From NCBI GenBank assembly GCA_966128725.1, contig CBHYLN010000054.1, forward strand, positions 1 through 31,947: a stretch of 31,947 nucleotides of DNA, in the 5' to 3' direction. This stretch comes from JAFDZV01 sp966128725 (GTDB lineage Bacteria > Bacteroidota > Ignavibacteria > OLB7). Position numbers and translations under genes: made by a program. The number at the start of each line of letters is the position of its first letter. The first letter of the stretch is position 1. The notes beneath the pieces were generated by a model. That model saw only the letters and a list, made by a program, of their open reading frames with translations. It made no database searches and had not been told where the DNA came from. This document shows, piece by piece, positions 25,337 to 31,947 of this stretch.

Positions 25337-25879
25337 ATGAAACGTCTAGTGCTTCGATATGGTGTGGTGGCCGGCGCCACGGTTTTCACCGTCACCTATA
25401 TCATCATCGCAATTGTTGGGGCCGATCTTTCGGGCGCGACCCCGCAGCAGATGGCCACGATGCAGTGGCTTGGATACGTTCGATACCTGATACTGGCGCT
25501 TGGCATCGTGCTTGCGATGCGGGCATATCGCTCTGGTGCCACCACTCCAATTGGATACTTGAAACTGTTCCGGCTTGGCATCGTGGTGGCCGCCATTGTG
25601 GCGTTGTTTGTTGGGGCCATGGAGTACTGCTATGTGGCGTATTCCAATCCACAGTTCTTCGAGCAATACGCGGTCCTGATGGCGCGCTATGCACAGGAAC
25701 AGGGGGCAAGCGCGGCCGAGATTGCCGCGATGAAACAGGAGTACGCATCGTTCGCGTGGATGCAGAATCCCTGGATGAACGGGTTGTTTTACGTAGGTGA
25801 AACAATCGCGGTAGGGGCGTTGCTTGCGGCGCTGGCCGCACTGTTCATGCGCCGCAAGCAGGCCGTTGCCAGCACGTAG
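25337..25879 (+). CDS. DUF4199-family membrane protein
   Basis: This 180-residue protein has four predicted transmembrane segments (about 8-28, 47-64, 78-100, 147-171) and a long soluble loop between helices 3 and 4 (102-145) rich in Q, E and A. The overall pattern (an initial helix after a short basic start, a second helix followed by a Y-R and a G-Y-L-K-L-F-R-L segment, then a loop with methionines) matches DUF4199, a Bacteroidota family of unknown function. The ATG at 25337 is chosen over the open frame upstream because the first transmembrane helix starts there and the preceding 50 codons are not protein-like. It lies 263 nt after the membrane LuxR-type regulator and 92 nt before a VOC protein. 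Confidence 0.85.
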   Translation: MKRLVLRYGVVAGATVFTVTYIIIAIVGADLSGATPQQMATMQWLGYVRYLILALGIVLAMRAYRSGATTPIGYLKLFRLGIVVAAIVALFVGAMEYCYVAYSNPQFFEQYAVLMARYAQEQGASAAEIAAMKQEYASFAWMQNPWMNGLFYVGETIAVGALLAALAALFMRRKQAVAST

Positions 25880-25971
25880 CGCTACCGGTTTTCCGGGGCA
25901 CACCGGCTGGCTGCGCGCCATGCCGGGCGTTCGACAATCGTTATCCCAAACATATCAGCAAGGAGCAGTTC

Positions 25972-26316
25972 ATGAATCTTGGAAGACATTACACCGCGTT
26001 GGCCGTGAAGGACATCGTTGCCTCGAAGGAGTTCTACGAGAAGCTCGGCTTCGTGGCCGATCCCACGTGTGGCGGTGTTGAGCAGAACTGGTTGATGATG
26101 AACAACGGCGACATCATGATCGGGCTATATCAGGGCATGTTCCCCAAGAACGCTCTGACCTTCAATCCCGCCGATGCCCGCGCCATCCACGCAGAGCTTG
26201 CCGCACAGGGTGTGCAGTTCACGATGGCAGCGAACATCGAGAGCGCATCAGGACCGTGCCACTTCGCGCTCACCGATCCCGATGGCAATCCGGTGCTGGT
26301 GGATCAGCATTTCTGA
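25972..26316 (+). CDS. VOC-superfamily (glyoxalase/bleomycin-resistance-like) protein
   Basis: This is a 114-residue cytoplasmic protein with one vicinal-oxygen-chelate domain made of two beta-alpha-beta-beta-beta units. Visible landmarks are the opening LGRHYTALAVKDIVASKEFYEKLGF, the second unit from DARAIHAELAAQGVQF, and the closing FALTDPDGNPVLVDQHF. His6 and the C-terminal acidic or histidine positions could bind a metal, but the ligand set cannot be settled by eye. The ATG at 25972 has a good AGGAG upstream, 7 nt away. It follows the DUF4199 gene on the same strand. A second, clearly divergent VOC protein is encoded at 28156. Confidence 0.9.
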   Translation: MNLGRHYTALAVKDIVASKEFYEKLGFVADPTCGGVEQNWLMMNNGDIMIGLYQGMFPKNALTFNPADARAIHAELAAQGVQFTMAANIESASGPCHFALTDPDGNPVLVDQHF

Positions 26317-26357
26317 CATGCAGTGAAGCGGTGCCGGCTGGTCGCGTCAGTAAAAGA

Positions 26358-26390
26358 TGGGGGGCGGCTCGCGTCGCGAATCGTCCCCCA
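26358..26390 (-). terminator. Terminator of the cysteine-rich T9SS cargo gene
   Basis: TGGGGGGCG (26358-26366) pairs with CGTCCCCCA (26382-26390), 9 bp with one G-U wobble. On the minus strand it lies 25 nt after the stop at 26416 and runs on into TCTTTTAC, a short U-rich tail. It also sits 41 nt after the convergent VOC gene and may serve both. Confidence 0.68.
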
Positions 26391-26415
26391 CGTGTTCTGC
26401 CTGGTGCCGGTTGCG

Positions 26416-27936
26416 TTATTGCATGACAACCGGAGTGGAGGCCACCGATTCGCCAACGTGGAGCACGGCGCGGTACGCGCCGGCGGCGAAGCGAGTCCGT
26501 TCCAGGTCCACAGCATAATTCCCGGCCCCGAACCGTCCTTCGGCGAGCACGGCCACCAGGCGACCATCGGCGCTGTAGAGCTCCAGGCGCACATCGGCGG
26601 CATGCGCAAGCGTGTATCGTACGGCCGACGTGCCCGTTACCGGATTTGGCACGCATTCCAGCGCCCGCGCAGGCCCGGCGCCCGTGGCCGGCGGTTCCAC
26701 GCCCGCCAACCCATAGCCGCATTTGGAACATTCGGAGCATGCGGGATTCTCCAGGCCAGCGCCTTGCAGTTCAAGCCGGACGTTCAGGCCGGTAACAACG
26801 CCACCAGCATCAAGCACATGCCCGCTTATGCAGTGGCAGCCGCTATCCAGCGTCAACACCCCTGAGTACTGCTTGGGCCTCTGGAAACCGTAGCCACCGA
26901 TTGTGAGCAGCAGGTGATCGTCGATCTTTATGGCAGAGCTGTCGTCGGACATGGCCGAGAGCTTCACCGCATAACTGCCGGCACACAGCACGCGGAAACA
27001 CTTGCGATACCCGAAGCTGTTGGCCGTGGCGCTGCTGTTGCCGTTGTACGAGGGGCCGATCCAGCCTGCCCCCGGTTGCGAACCCCACGCTCCGTTCGGC
27101 TGCGTTATCGAGCGCGAACATACCCAGTTGGCTGAATCGTGCTCAACGATCAGGCTCCACGTTGTATCCGTGCCCAACGCAATGCGCGTTGTGTCGCAGG
27201 CGGAGTGGGCGCCGGGCGGGACGGTTTCGGTTCCGCAGCAGCGCATGGCGATCAGGCGATCCCCGGTAACAGTGCCCTGTATCGCCAGCCCGGAGTGCTG
27301 CCCCGGCGCATTGTGCACCGCTACCAGCAGCGAGTGTTCGCCGCCAACAACGCGCCTGGTGAATGTGCGCTCCGTTGGGGTCTTCGAGCCTGGCCGTGGG
27401 GCCGATGTGATATACCTCCCGTCGAGAAATACGTTCGCGCTGTCGTCCACAAGGATCTTCAGCGAGAAGGTGAGCGTGGTGGAGTCGTTGCCGCACACAC
27501 AGAACCTGCGTTCGTAATGTGTGTAGCCCAGAAAGGAATTCCACGGTGTCGGGGTGGCCCCAATCCACTGCGAGCCCGGCAGCGGGGCAGCCCACGGTGC
27601 GCCGCGCGATTCCAACACCCACGCATCCCGCGGCACGCGGCCGTTAGCCTGGTTGTCGTCCTGCACGATGCGCCAGAATGGGTCGGCGTCGCCGGGCCTG
27701 TATGCTGTATCACGTGTGTGGTCGTAGCCGGTGCTGAGCACAATGCGTTCCACGCGGCAGCAGGCATCCGTGCAGCCATCGCCCTGCGCCCGTGCGCCGG
27801 TGTGATGGGCCAGGAGCAATAAAAGGGCCAGCAGCAGGGTGATGCCAACCCCGCAACGATTGCATGCATTGAAAATGCCTGCGGTGGAACGTGATGCGGT
27901 GCGGTGATTCCCGCGCGTTCGGAAAAGAATATTCAT
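26416..27936 (-). CDS. Cysteine-rich T9SS cargo with two copies of a jelly-roll-like module
   Basis: This is a 506-residue exported protein. The start at 27936 has a weak AGAGA site; ATGs at 27942 and 27960 are alternatives. The N-terminus is long and basic before a strongly hydrophobic core (ITLLLALLLLLA), with cleavage after A-R-A-Q. Two related modules follow, about 120-130 residues each. Both share an F/T-W-x-(I/L) strand, a P-x-W-I-G step, N-S-F-x-G-Y followed by a basic R-x-F/C-F-x-V strand, and D-D-S-A-x-(V/I) with an acidic D near the end. Cysteines are frequent and partly paired (CC, C-x-C, CSECSKC), unusual for its neighbours. The last 80 residues are a T9SS type A domain (CVPNPVTG, FAAGAYRAVL). 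Function unknown; the modules look like carbohydrate- or ligand-binding sandwiches. Confidence 0.86.
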   Translation of the reverse strand: MNILFRTRGNHRTASRSTAGIFNACNRCGVGITLLLALLLLLAHHTGARAQGDGCTDACCRVERIVLSTGYDHTRDTAYRPGDADPFWRIVQDDNQANGRVPRDAWVLESRGAPWAAPLPGSQWIGATPTPWNSFLGYTHYERRFCVCGNDSTTLTFSLKILVDDSANVFLDGRYITSAPRPGSKTPTERTFTRRVVGGEHSLLVAVHNAPGQHSGLAIQGTVTGDRLIAMRCCGTETVPPGAHSACDTTRIALGTDTTWSLIVEHDSANWVCSRSITQPNGAWGSQPGAGWIGPSYNGNSSATANSFGYRKCFRVLCAGSYAVKLSAMSDDSSAIKIDDHLLLTIGGYGFQRPKQYSGVLTLDSGCHCISGHVLDAGGVVTGLNVRLELQGAGLENPACSECSKCGYGLAGVEPPATGAGPARALECVPNPVTGTSAVRYTLAHAADVRLELYSADGRLVAVLAEGRFGAGNYAVDLERTRFAAGAYRAVLHVGESVASTPVVMQ

Positions 27937-28155
27937 GATCATTCTCTGAAAGATGTACACGCCGGAGAACTATCATGAGGCGGCGAATGTAGGGATTGCC
28001 TCGGCGCATTCCAATGCGGTTTGATGGTCCTCCGAAAGGGGCCGCGATCTCATGCAGCCTCTGCGTAATGCCAGTACGCGCACCGTCCGTATTGCCGGAA
28101 TCGCGCGCCCGCGTAGCTTGCCGCCGTAATTCCAACAACACACTGGGGGTAACCG

Positions 28156-28506
28156 ATGATCCGTGGTTTACATGCAATGTTCTATTCCTCGCAGGCCGAC
28201 GAACTGCGGGCGTTCCTTCGCGACAAGCTGGGATTTTCCGGCACGGATGTAGGGGGTGGTTGGTTGATCATGGACATGCCGGAAGCCGATCTGGGCGTGC
28301 ATCCCACGCAGGGGAACGATACGCCATCCGGCACCGGCGATATCTCGTTCTATTGCGATGACATTCACCAGACCGTGGCCGAGCTTACCGAACGTGGTGT
28401 GGAGTTCGTTGGCGAGGTGGAGGATCACGGCTACGGTTTCGTGACCCATTTCAAGGTGCCCGGGGATTTCGTGGTGCAGCTGTATCAGCCGAAGTACGAG
28501 AAGTAG
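28156..28506 (+). CDS. VOC-superfamily (glyoxalase/bleomycin-resistance-like) protein
   Basis: This 116-residue cytoplasmic protein has a single VOC domain: MIRGLHAMFYSSQADELRAFLRDKLGF opens the first unit, GDISFYCDDIHQTVAELTERGVEF the second, and VPGDFVVQLYQPKY closes the fold. Histidines at 6 and 49 and the terminal acidic positions are metal-ligand candidates. It differs strongly from the VOC protein encoded at 25972, so the two are not a recent duplication. It starts a run of closely spaced plus-strand genes; the flavodoxin-like gene begins 37 nt after its stop. Confidence 0.9.
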   Translation: MIRGLHAMFYSSQADELRAFLRDKLGFSGTDVGGGWLIMDMPEADLGVHPTQGNDTPSGTGDISFYCDDIHQTVAELTERGVEFVGEVEDHGYGFVTHFKVPGDFVVQLYQPKYEK

Positions 28507-28543
28507 GGAGATAATGTAAACGAGCAGTAACCAGCAACACGCC

Positions 28544-29056
28544 ATGCAACAGCCCATCCTTGTAGCCTACGCAACCAAACACGGCGCTACCGCCGAGATC
28601 GCCCAGCGCATTGCCGCCGTGTTGCGCGCGGCCGGTTTTACCGCCGACCCTGTCGATCTGGAATCCGGGCCGGAACTTGCCGGCTACGGCGCCGTTGTGC
28701 TCGGCAGCGCCGTGTACATGGGCGGCTGGCGCAAGGAGGCCGCCGATTTTCTGAAACACAACGAGCCTGCCCTGGCAGGACTTCCCGTGTGGCTGTTTTC
28801 CTCCGGGCCTACCGGGCAGGGCGATCCGGTTGCGCTGACGAAGGGATGGCGTTTCCCCGATGCGTTGCTGCCGATCGCCGTGCGGATAGGCGTGCGTGAC
28901 ATGGCGTTGTTCGGCGGCGATCTGGAAAAGGAGAACCTCGGGTTCCTGGAGAAGATGGTAATAAAAGGTGTGCATGCTCCGCTGGGCGATTACCGCGATT
29001 GGCCGGCCATCGAGGCGTGGGCAGCCGGCATTGCCGACGCGCTTCGCGCCATCTGA
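28544..29056 (+). CDS. Flavodoxin-domain protein (HemG-like protoporphyrinogen oxidase relative)
   Basis: This is a 170-residue cytoplasmic protein predicted to bind FMN. The flavodoxin phosphate loop is visible at the N-terminus: strand ILVAYA, then T-K-H-G-A-T (11-16) and helix AEIAQRIAAVL. The second flavin loop is VVLGSAVYMGGWRKEA, and a third (WLFSSGPTG) follows. Length and layout match the Flavodoxin_5 group that includes E. coli HemG, but many members are general flavodoxin-like reductases, so a haem role is not claimed. It lies between a VOC gene and a GrpB-family gene on the same strand, with short gaps. Confidence 0.88.
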   Translation: MQQPILVAYATKHGATAEIAQRIAAVLRAAGFTADPVDLESGPELAGYGAVVLGSAVYMGGWRKEAADFLKHNEPALAGLPVWLFSSGPTGQGDPVALTKGWRFPDALLPIAVRIGVRDMALFGGDLEKENLGFLEKMVIKGVHAPLGDYRDWPAIEAWAAGIADALRAI

Positions 29057-29107
29057 TACTCTTCCGTACGGCCCGTTCATCTGTCAGCATACCCAGCAGG
29101 AGCATCC

Positions 29108-29647
29108 GTGGCAAGCCTGTATACCTTCAGCGAATATTCGGCTGCGTGGCCCGATCAGTTTCAGCGTGAGGCCGACCGGCTGCGCGCGTTGCTTGGCGAT
29201 GAGGTTGTTGCCGTGCATCACATCGGGAGCACGTCGGTGCCGGGATTGGCGGCCAAACCGATCATCGACGTGATCCCACTGGTTCGGTCGCTTGCAACGC
29301 TGGACCAACGTGCCGCCGAGCTTGAGCACGCAGGGTACAGGGCGTGGGGCGAATACGGGCTGCCGGGACGGCGGCTGTTTACAAAGGATCATGCGGGATA
29401 CCGAACGCACAATGTGCACATGTATCAGGCCGGCGATCCCGATGTGGTGCGGCATCTCGCATTCCCTGCGTTCCTGCGCAAACACCCGGAGTGGCGCGAC
29501 CGTTACGCCGAGCTGAAGCGTACGGTGTACGCGATGCATCCGGACGACATTGCCGCCTATGGCCAGGCCAAGCACGACTTCGTACAGCAGGTGCAGACCA
29601 TGGCGGTGGCCTGGTACGGTGATGGCAGTGGTCGGGATGATGGTTAA
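29108..29647 (+). CDS. GrpB/UPF0157-family nucleotidyltransferase-fold protein
   Basis: This is a 179-residue protein. It uses a GTG start at 29108, supported by AGGAG 5 nt upstream and by alignment of the following MASLYTFSEYSAAWPDQF with the usual family N-terminus. The signature HHIGSTSVPGLAAKPIIDV (37-55) is the nucleotidyltransferase-like G-S-T-S-x-P motif with its acidic D54. The C-terminus has the typical FLRKHPEWRDRYAELKR and YGQAKHDFVQQV segments. The biochemical role of this family is poorly known; some members are fused to dephospho-CoA kinase. It begins 51 nt after the flavodoxin-like gene. Confidence 0.92.
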   Translation: MASLYTFSEYSAAWPDQFQREADRLRALLGDEVVAVHHIGSTSVPGLAAKPIIDVIPLVRSLATLDQRAAELEHAGYRAWGEYGLPGRRLFTKDHAGYRTHNVHMYQAGDPDVVRHLAFPAFLRKHPEWRDRYAELKRTVYAMHPDDIAAYGQAKHDFVQQVQTMAVAWYGDGSGRDDG

Positions 29648-29717
29648 CTTTCGCGATTCCCGTGTATGGCCGTCCGGCCGCCAACGCAGTGTAGCAGCAC
29701 AACCGCAGGAGTCAACG

Positions 29718-30038
29718 ATGCCACGGTATTCCAACACGATCAAAACCGACGAATCGCCGGAAAGTCTTGGCGAGCAGATCACCGAATATCTGACGCACGA
29801 AGGGTTCAAGCAGGTTGACCCGGTCGAGAATATCTGGAAGAAGGGGATGGGAATCATGCTTGGCCCGCAGTACGTGCGGTTTCGGACCAGCCCGGGCTCG
29901 CTGTTGCTGGAGGCCTGGATCAAGTTCGCCATCGTGCCCGGTGTGTATGTAGGGGAGATGGGGATCGAGGGAATGTTCGCACTGATCCCCAAGCGCAAGC
30001 TGAAAGCTCGTGTGGAGGAGATCGAGCACCTGGCATAG
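29718..30038 (+). CDS. Small conserved protein of unknown function
   Basis: This is a 106-residue soluble protein. The ATG at 29718 is preceded by AGGAG with 6-nt spacing, so the open frame upstream is ignored. The pattern is distinctive: VENIWKKGMGIMLGPQYVRF, then LLLEAWIKFAIVPGVYVGEMG and a basic end FALIPKRKLKARVEEIE. From memory, similar sequences (W-K-K-G-x-G, then E-A-W-I-x-x-x-x-x-P-G-V-Y-x-G-E-M) occur in Firmicutes as small domains, sometimes fused to other regions. I cannot assign a function. It lies 70 nt after the GrpB-family gene. Confidence 0.8.
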   Translation: MPRYSNTIKTDESPESLGEQITEYLTHEGFKQVDPVENIWKKGMGIMLGPQYVRFRTSPGSLLLEAWIKFAIVPGVYVGEMGIEGMFALIPKRKLKARVEEIEHLA

Positions 30039-30452
30039 TCGGAACGCCGAGCCCGGCTTGATGCCACGTCTCTACAAGGTTTCCGGCGTACCATGAACAA
30101 GCTCCGGGCTCGCTGCTGGTTCCGTTCGCCAATCAATTTGCCGTCGTCAACTGCTATCGGTTGGCGGCGCTGATTTCGTCATATTGTTCGCGCCGATCTG
30201 GAAACGCCCGGCCTGTTATCAGCCGGTGTGCGTACGTAACGCCCAGAATTGGTAATCGGCCAGATTCCCCGGCCGGTGTTTCTTGAACGCTCGGCGCATC
30301 CCCGTTGCGCCGCACATCCACCCCCTCACGTTACTCATCCAATCCAACGCATGTACCATGCGCGGCACGTGCCGTGTTGTGTGTGGGACATCCGTGCCCT
30401 GTGCACGGCGGCAACGTGCCGGCACCACACAACTAGCAACGGAGAGAAAAAC
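30039..30452. other. Intergenic region with structured leader upstream of the 293-residue protein
   Basis: These 414 nt hold no convincing gene. Near the 5' end GAGCCCGG (30049-30056) and CCGGGCTC (30104-30111) form a long-loop inverted repeat. The last 90 nt before the GTG start are dense in palindromes: CGGCACGTGCCG (30363-30374), an outer stem GTTGTGTG/CACACAAC (30376-30383 with 30426-30433), an inner hairpin CCGTGC/GCACGG (30392-30397 with 30403-30408) and GTGCCGGCAC (30416-30425). Together they suggest a structured 5' untranslated region. Confidence 0.5.
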
Positions 30453-31334
30453 GTGACAGACATCGTTCCAGAAGACTTTGTCCGCCTGGGCGGGCCTCCC
30501 AGCGAACTGGCCAACATCCTTGGTCCGCTGGCCGATCTTGTTGGCACCTGGGTAGGGAACAAGGGGTGGAATATCATCGCCATGCCGGGGCCGGGTTCAC
30601 TGCCGGGCGACGCCGGCAATTTCATTCTGCTTGTGCAACCCTACATCGAAACGTTGACGATATCGCCGATTGGCGCGCCGGTGCGCAATCGTGGCGGCGC
30701 GGTTGATCAGTTCATTGGCGGGCTGGAGTACAACCTGCGGATCAACGATCTGAACACCATGGAGACGCTGCACGTTGAGAACGGTATGTGGCTGAACCTT
30801 GCGGACATCCGGCCGGACTCCGGCGAGGGTGTTGAGCCACCGCCGGAATTCACCATCGCACGCAGTGCAACAATCCCGCACGGTGATTCGGCGATGATCC
30901 TTGGCAATGCCATAACCTCTGGCGGCGCGCCCGTCATTCCGAACATCGACATCCGGCCGCCGGATATCGGCACCCACGCACCGTTCGGGTATCTGGAAAC
31001 GTATATCCTGGATCAACCGATCGACGTGGTGAACCCGAACAGCCAGTTGCAGTTGGCGATCGCTGGGCAGGACATCATTGGCACCACAACGCTGACGCTG
31101 GATTCCGCGAATCACGGCGGCATCGTCAACATCCCGTTCATCAATTCGTTTGCCGACGCCACGCGGTTCCAGTGCACGTACTGGATCGAAACCGTGCGGA
31201 TATCCGAAACGCAGACAATTCAGCAGCTCCAGTACTCGCAGGTGATCGATATCGATTTCCATCAGAAGTTCGGCGAGCAACCGGGCCTGATCACCTGGCC
31301 TCATGCCAATGTGAATACGCTGCTGAAGCAGTAG
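30453..31334 (+). CDS. Predicted beta-barrel (calycin/nitrobindin-like?) protein of unknown function
   Basis: This is a 293-residue soluble protein. It starts with GTG at 30453, supported by GGAGAG 6 nt upstream; the open frame back to 30249 is not protein-like. No signal peptide is present. The opening LGPLADLVGTWVGNKGWNII (G-T-W-V-G at 31-35) resembles the start of lipocalin/nitrobindin-like beta-barrels, and later strands (LLVQPYIETLTI, YWIETVRISETQTIQQLQYSQ) fit a large barrel. From memory, bacterial and fungal proteins with G-P-L-A-x-L-V-G-T-W, an S/A-T-I-P-H-G segment and a terminal Y/F-W-I-E-T-V share this layout and are often labelled haem-binding without proof. Ligand unknown. It is separated from the gene before it by 414 nt and is followed by a strong hairpin. 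Confidence 0.82.
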   Translation: MTDIVPEDFVRLGGPPSELANILGPLADLVGTWVGNKGWNIIAMPGPGSLPGDAGNFILLVQPYIETLTISPIGAPVRNRGGAVDQFIGGLEYNLRINDLNTMETLHVENGMWLNLADIRPDSGEGVEPPPEFTIARSATIPHGDSAMILGNAITSGGAPVIPNIDIRPPDIGTHAPFGYLETYILDQPIDVVNPNSQLQLAIAGQDIIGTTTLTLDSANHGGIVNIPFINSFADATRFQCTYWIETVRISETQTIQQLQYSQVIDIDFHQKFGEQPGLITWPHANVNTLLKQ

Positions 31335-31947
31335 CAGCCAACGTAAGCGAGGCTTCATAACGAAAGTAGTGGGCTGTTCCGGATAGCACGTCCGGACGGC
31401 TCACTGCCTTCACCGTATGATGAATCCATAGTCTACGCACGGGCGTGACGATTCGTCACGCCCGTGCGTAGTAAATGTGTAGTCCCTTCGCGTTGCGTGT
31501 ATCCCAACTTGTTTGCTCCAGGGCGTGTGCACCAATGGCATACCGGTGTCCGTGTCGCCAACGCGGGTGGTTGTTTTGCCGCGGGTGTTCCCATGTGGAC
31601 ACAGCCGAAACATACCTCTTTGCCGTTCCCAAGCTGGCGGATTGTTCGGTTGTCGCCGTTCGGAGTGGCATGCCATTGGTCTCGCATGTGGTCGTGAGCG
31701 GCATTGAATCCACAGAGCCGACTTTCACTGGCCCGGGTAATATTCCATGTGTTGCTCTGAGTTTAACTGCGGGATGCTCCGGCCGCACGACATTCATTTT
31801 CATTACGTGAGACCAACGTGCCGTAGCTGGAACATAAATCATTTGAGTGTGTTATGGAGATAGTGCTCACCTGGTTCGTACGGCGAATGCAATGTCATGA
31901 CGCAGTGTGCCGTGGTAATGTCCTGACGGTCTGTATGAAATTCACTA
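31335..31947. other. Right-end region of lower GC without a convincing gene
   Basis: After the stop at 31334 no open frame has a ribosome-binding site together with protein-like composition. GC falls visibly; by my count 31741-31860 is about 45 percent GC, against clearly higher values in the rest of the window. Open frames of roughly 110-128 codons exist on both strands between 31456 and 31842, but each looks like chance. The region may be the edge of an acquired segment continuing past the window. Confidence 0.5.
31433..31471 (+). terminator. Perfect 18-bp stem, 3-nt loop hairpin
   Basis: CTACGCACGGGCGTGACG (31433-31450) is followed by a 3-nt loop, and its exact reverse complement occupies 31454-31471. 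It is the longest perfect inverted repeat found in the window. It lies 98 nt after the 293-residue protein's stop and could end that transcript, but neither flank has a T tract (TAAATGTGTAG on the plus strand). A recombination or replication role, or a small mobile repeat end, is an alternative. Confidence 0.6.

Noticed and set aside
30249..30452. Upstream extension of the 293-residue protein
   Set aside because: The peptide is R/H/P/C-rich and unlike the rest, while GTG at 30453 has a well-spaced GGAGAG and the leader looks structured.
31456..31842. 128-codon minus-strand and 111-codon plus-strand open frames at the right end
   Set aside because: Neither has a ribosome-binding site or a recognisable motif, they contradict each other on opposite strands, and the minus-strand one ends inside the perfect hairpin.
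1..31947. CRISPR array, tRNA, rRNA, insertion sequence or prophage
   Set aside because: No regularly spaced repeats, no tRNA-like T-loop/anticodon arrangement in the gaps, no transposase or integrase motifs, and no terminal inverted repeats with target duplications were seen.

Overview
The window comes from a GC-rich bacterial chromosome of the Bacteroidota/Chlorobiota superphylum. The main evidence is six large secreted proteins that share a C-terminal type IX secretion (T9SS type A) sorting domain: a PNP-type turn, a short beta-sandwich, a G-x-Y near the end, and a final short strand. An OmpA-family protein, a GH9 cellulase, DUF4199 and repeated choice-of-anchor-D (ASH) modules fit the same group. 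High GC combined with T9SS cargo points to a Candidatus Kapabacteria-like lineage; that placement is inference. I saw no tRNA, rRNA, insertion sequence, prophage gene or CRISPR array.

Layout. (1) 77-4315, minus strand: two Asp-box (BNR/sialidase-like) T9SS cargo proteins. The second ends in a strong terminator. (2) 4316-6490: a promoter region with a repeated palindromic box, then a 563-residue Rossmann-fold protein on the plus strand, convergent with the next block across a shared terminator. (3) 6625-16722, minus strand: a probable four-gene envelope operon, in transcription order a kelch/ASH giant protein, a tandem-OmpA outer-membrane protein, a second ASH giant overlapping it by ATGA, and an LD-carboxypeptidase. 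(4) 17028-23475, plus strand: a small unknown protein, a GNAT acetyltransferase, a membrane-anchored parvulin, a GH9 cellulase with a T9SS signal, and a clan-A glycoside hydrolase with a discoidin-like domain but no visible export signal. (5) 23606-26316: a six-helix membrane protein, divergent from a membrane-anchored LuxR-type regulator, a DUF4199 membrane protein and a VOC protein. (6) 26416-27936, minus strand: a cysteine-rich, internally duplicated T9SS cargo. (7) 28156-31334, plus strand: VOC protein, flavodoxin-like protein, GrpB-family protein, a small conserved protein, and a 293-residue protein with a structured leader. (8) 31335-31947: a perfect 18-bp hairpin followed by GC-poorer DNA with no convincing gene.

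How the genes may work together. Most of the coding capacity serves the cell surface. The OmpA-like protein could tie the outer membrane to peptidoglycan while its two giant operon partners are exported through T9SS, and the LD-carboxypeptidase trims the same peptidoglycan. The two glycoside hydrolases suggest beta-glucan use. The best candidate for an undescribed system is the membrane LuxR / DUF4199 / VOC set, with alternating GGGTGA and TCACCC boxes between the first two genes. The second is the OmpA/ASH/LD-carboxypeptidase operon.
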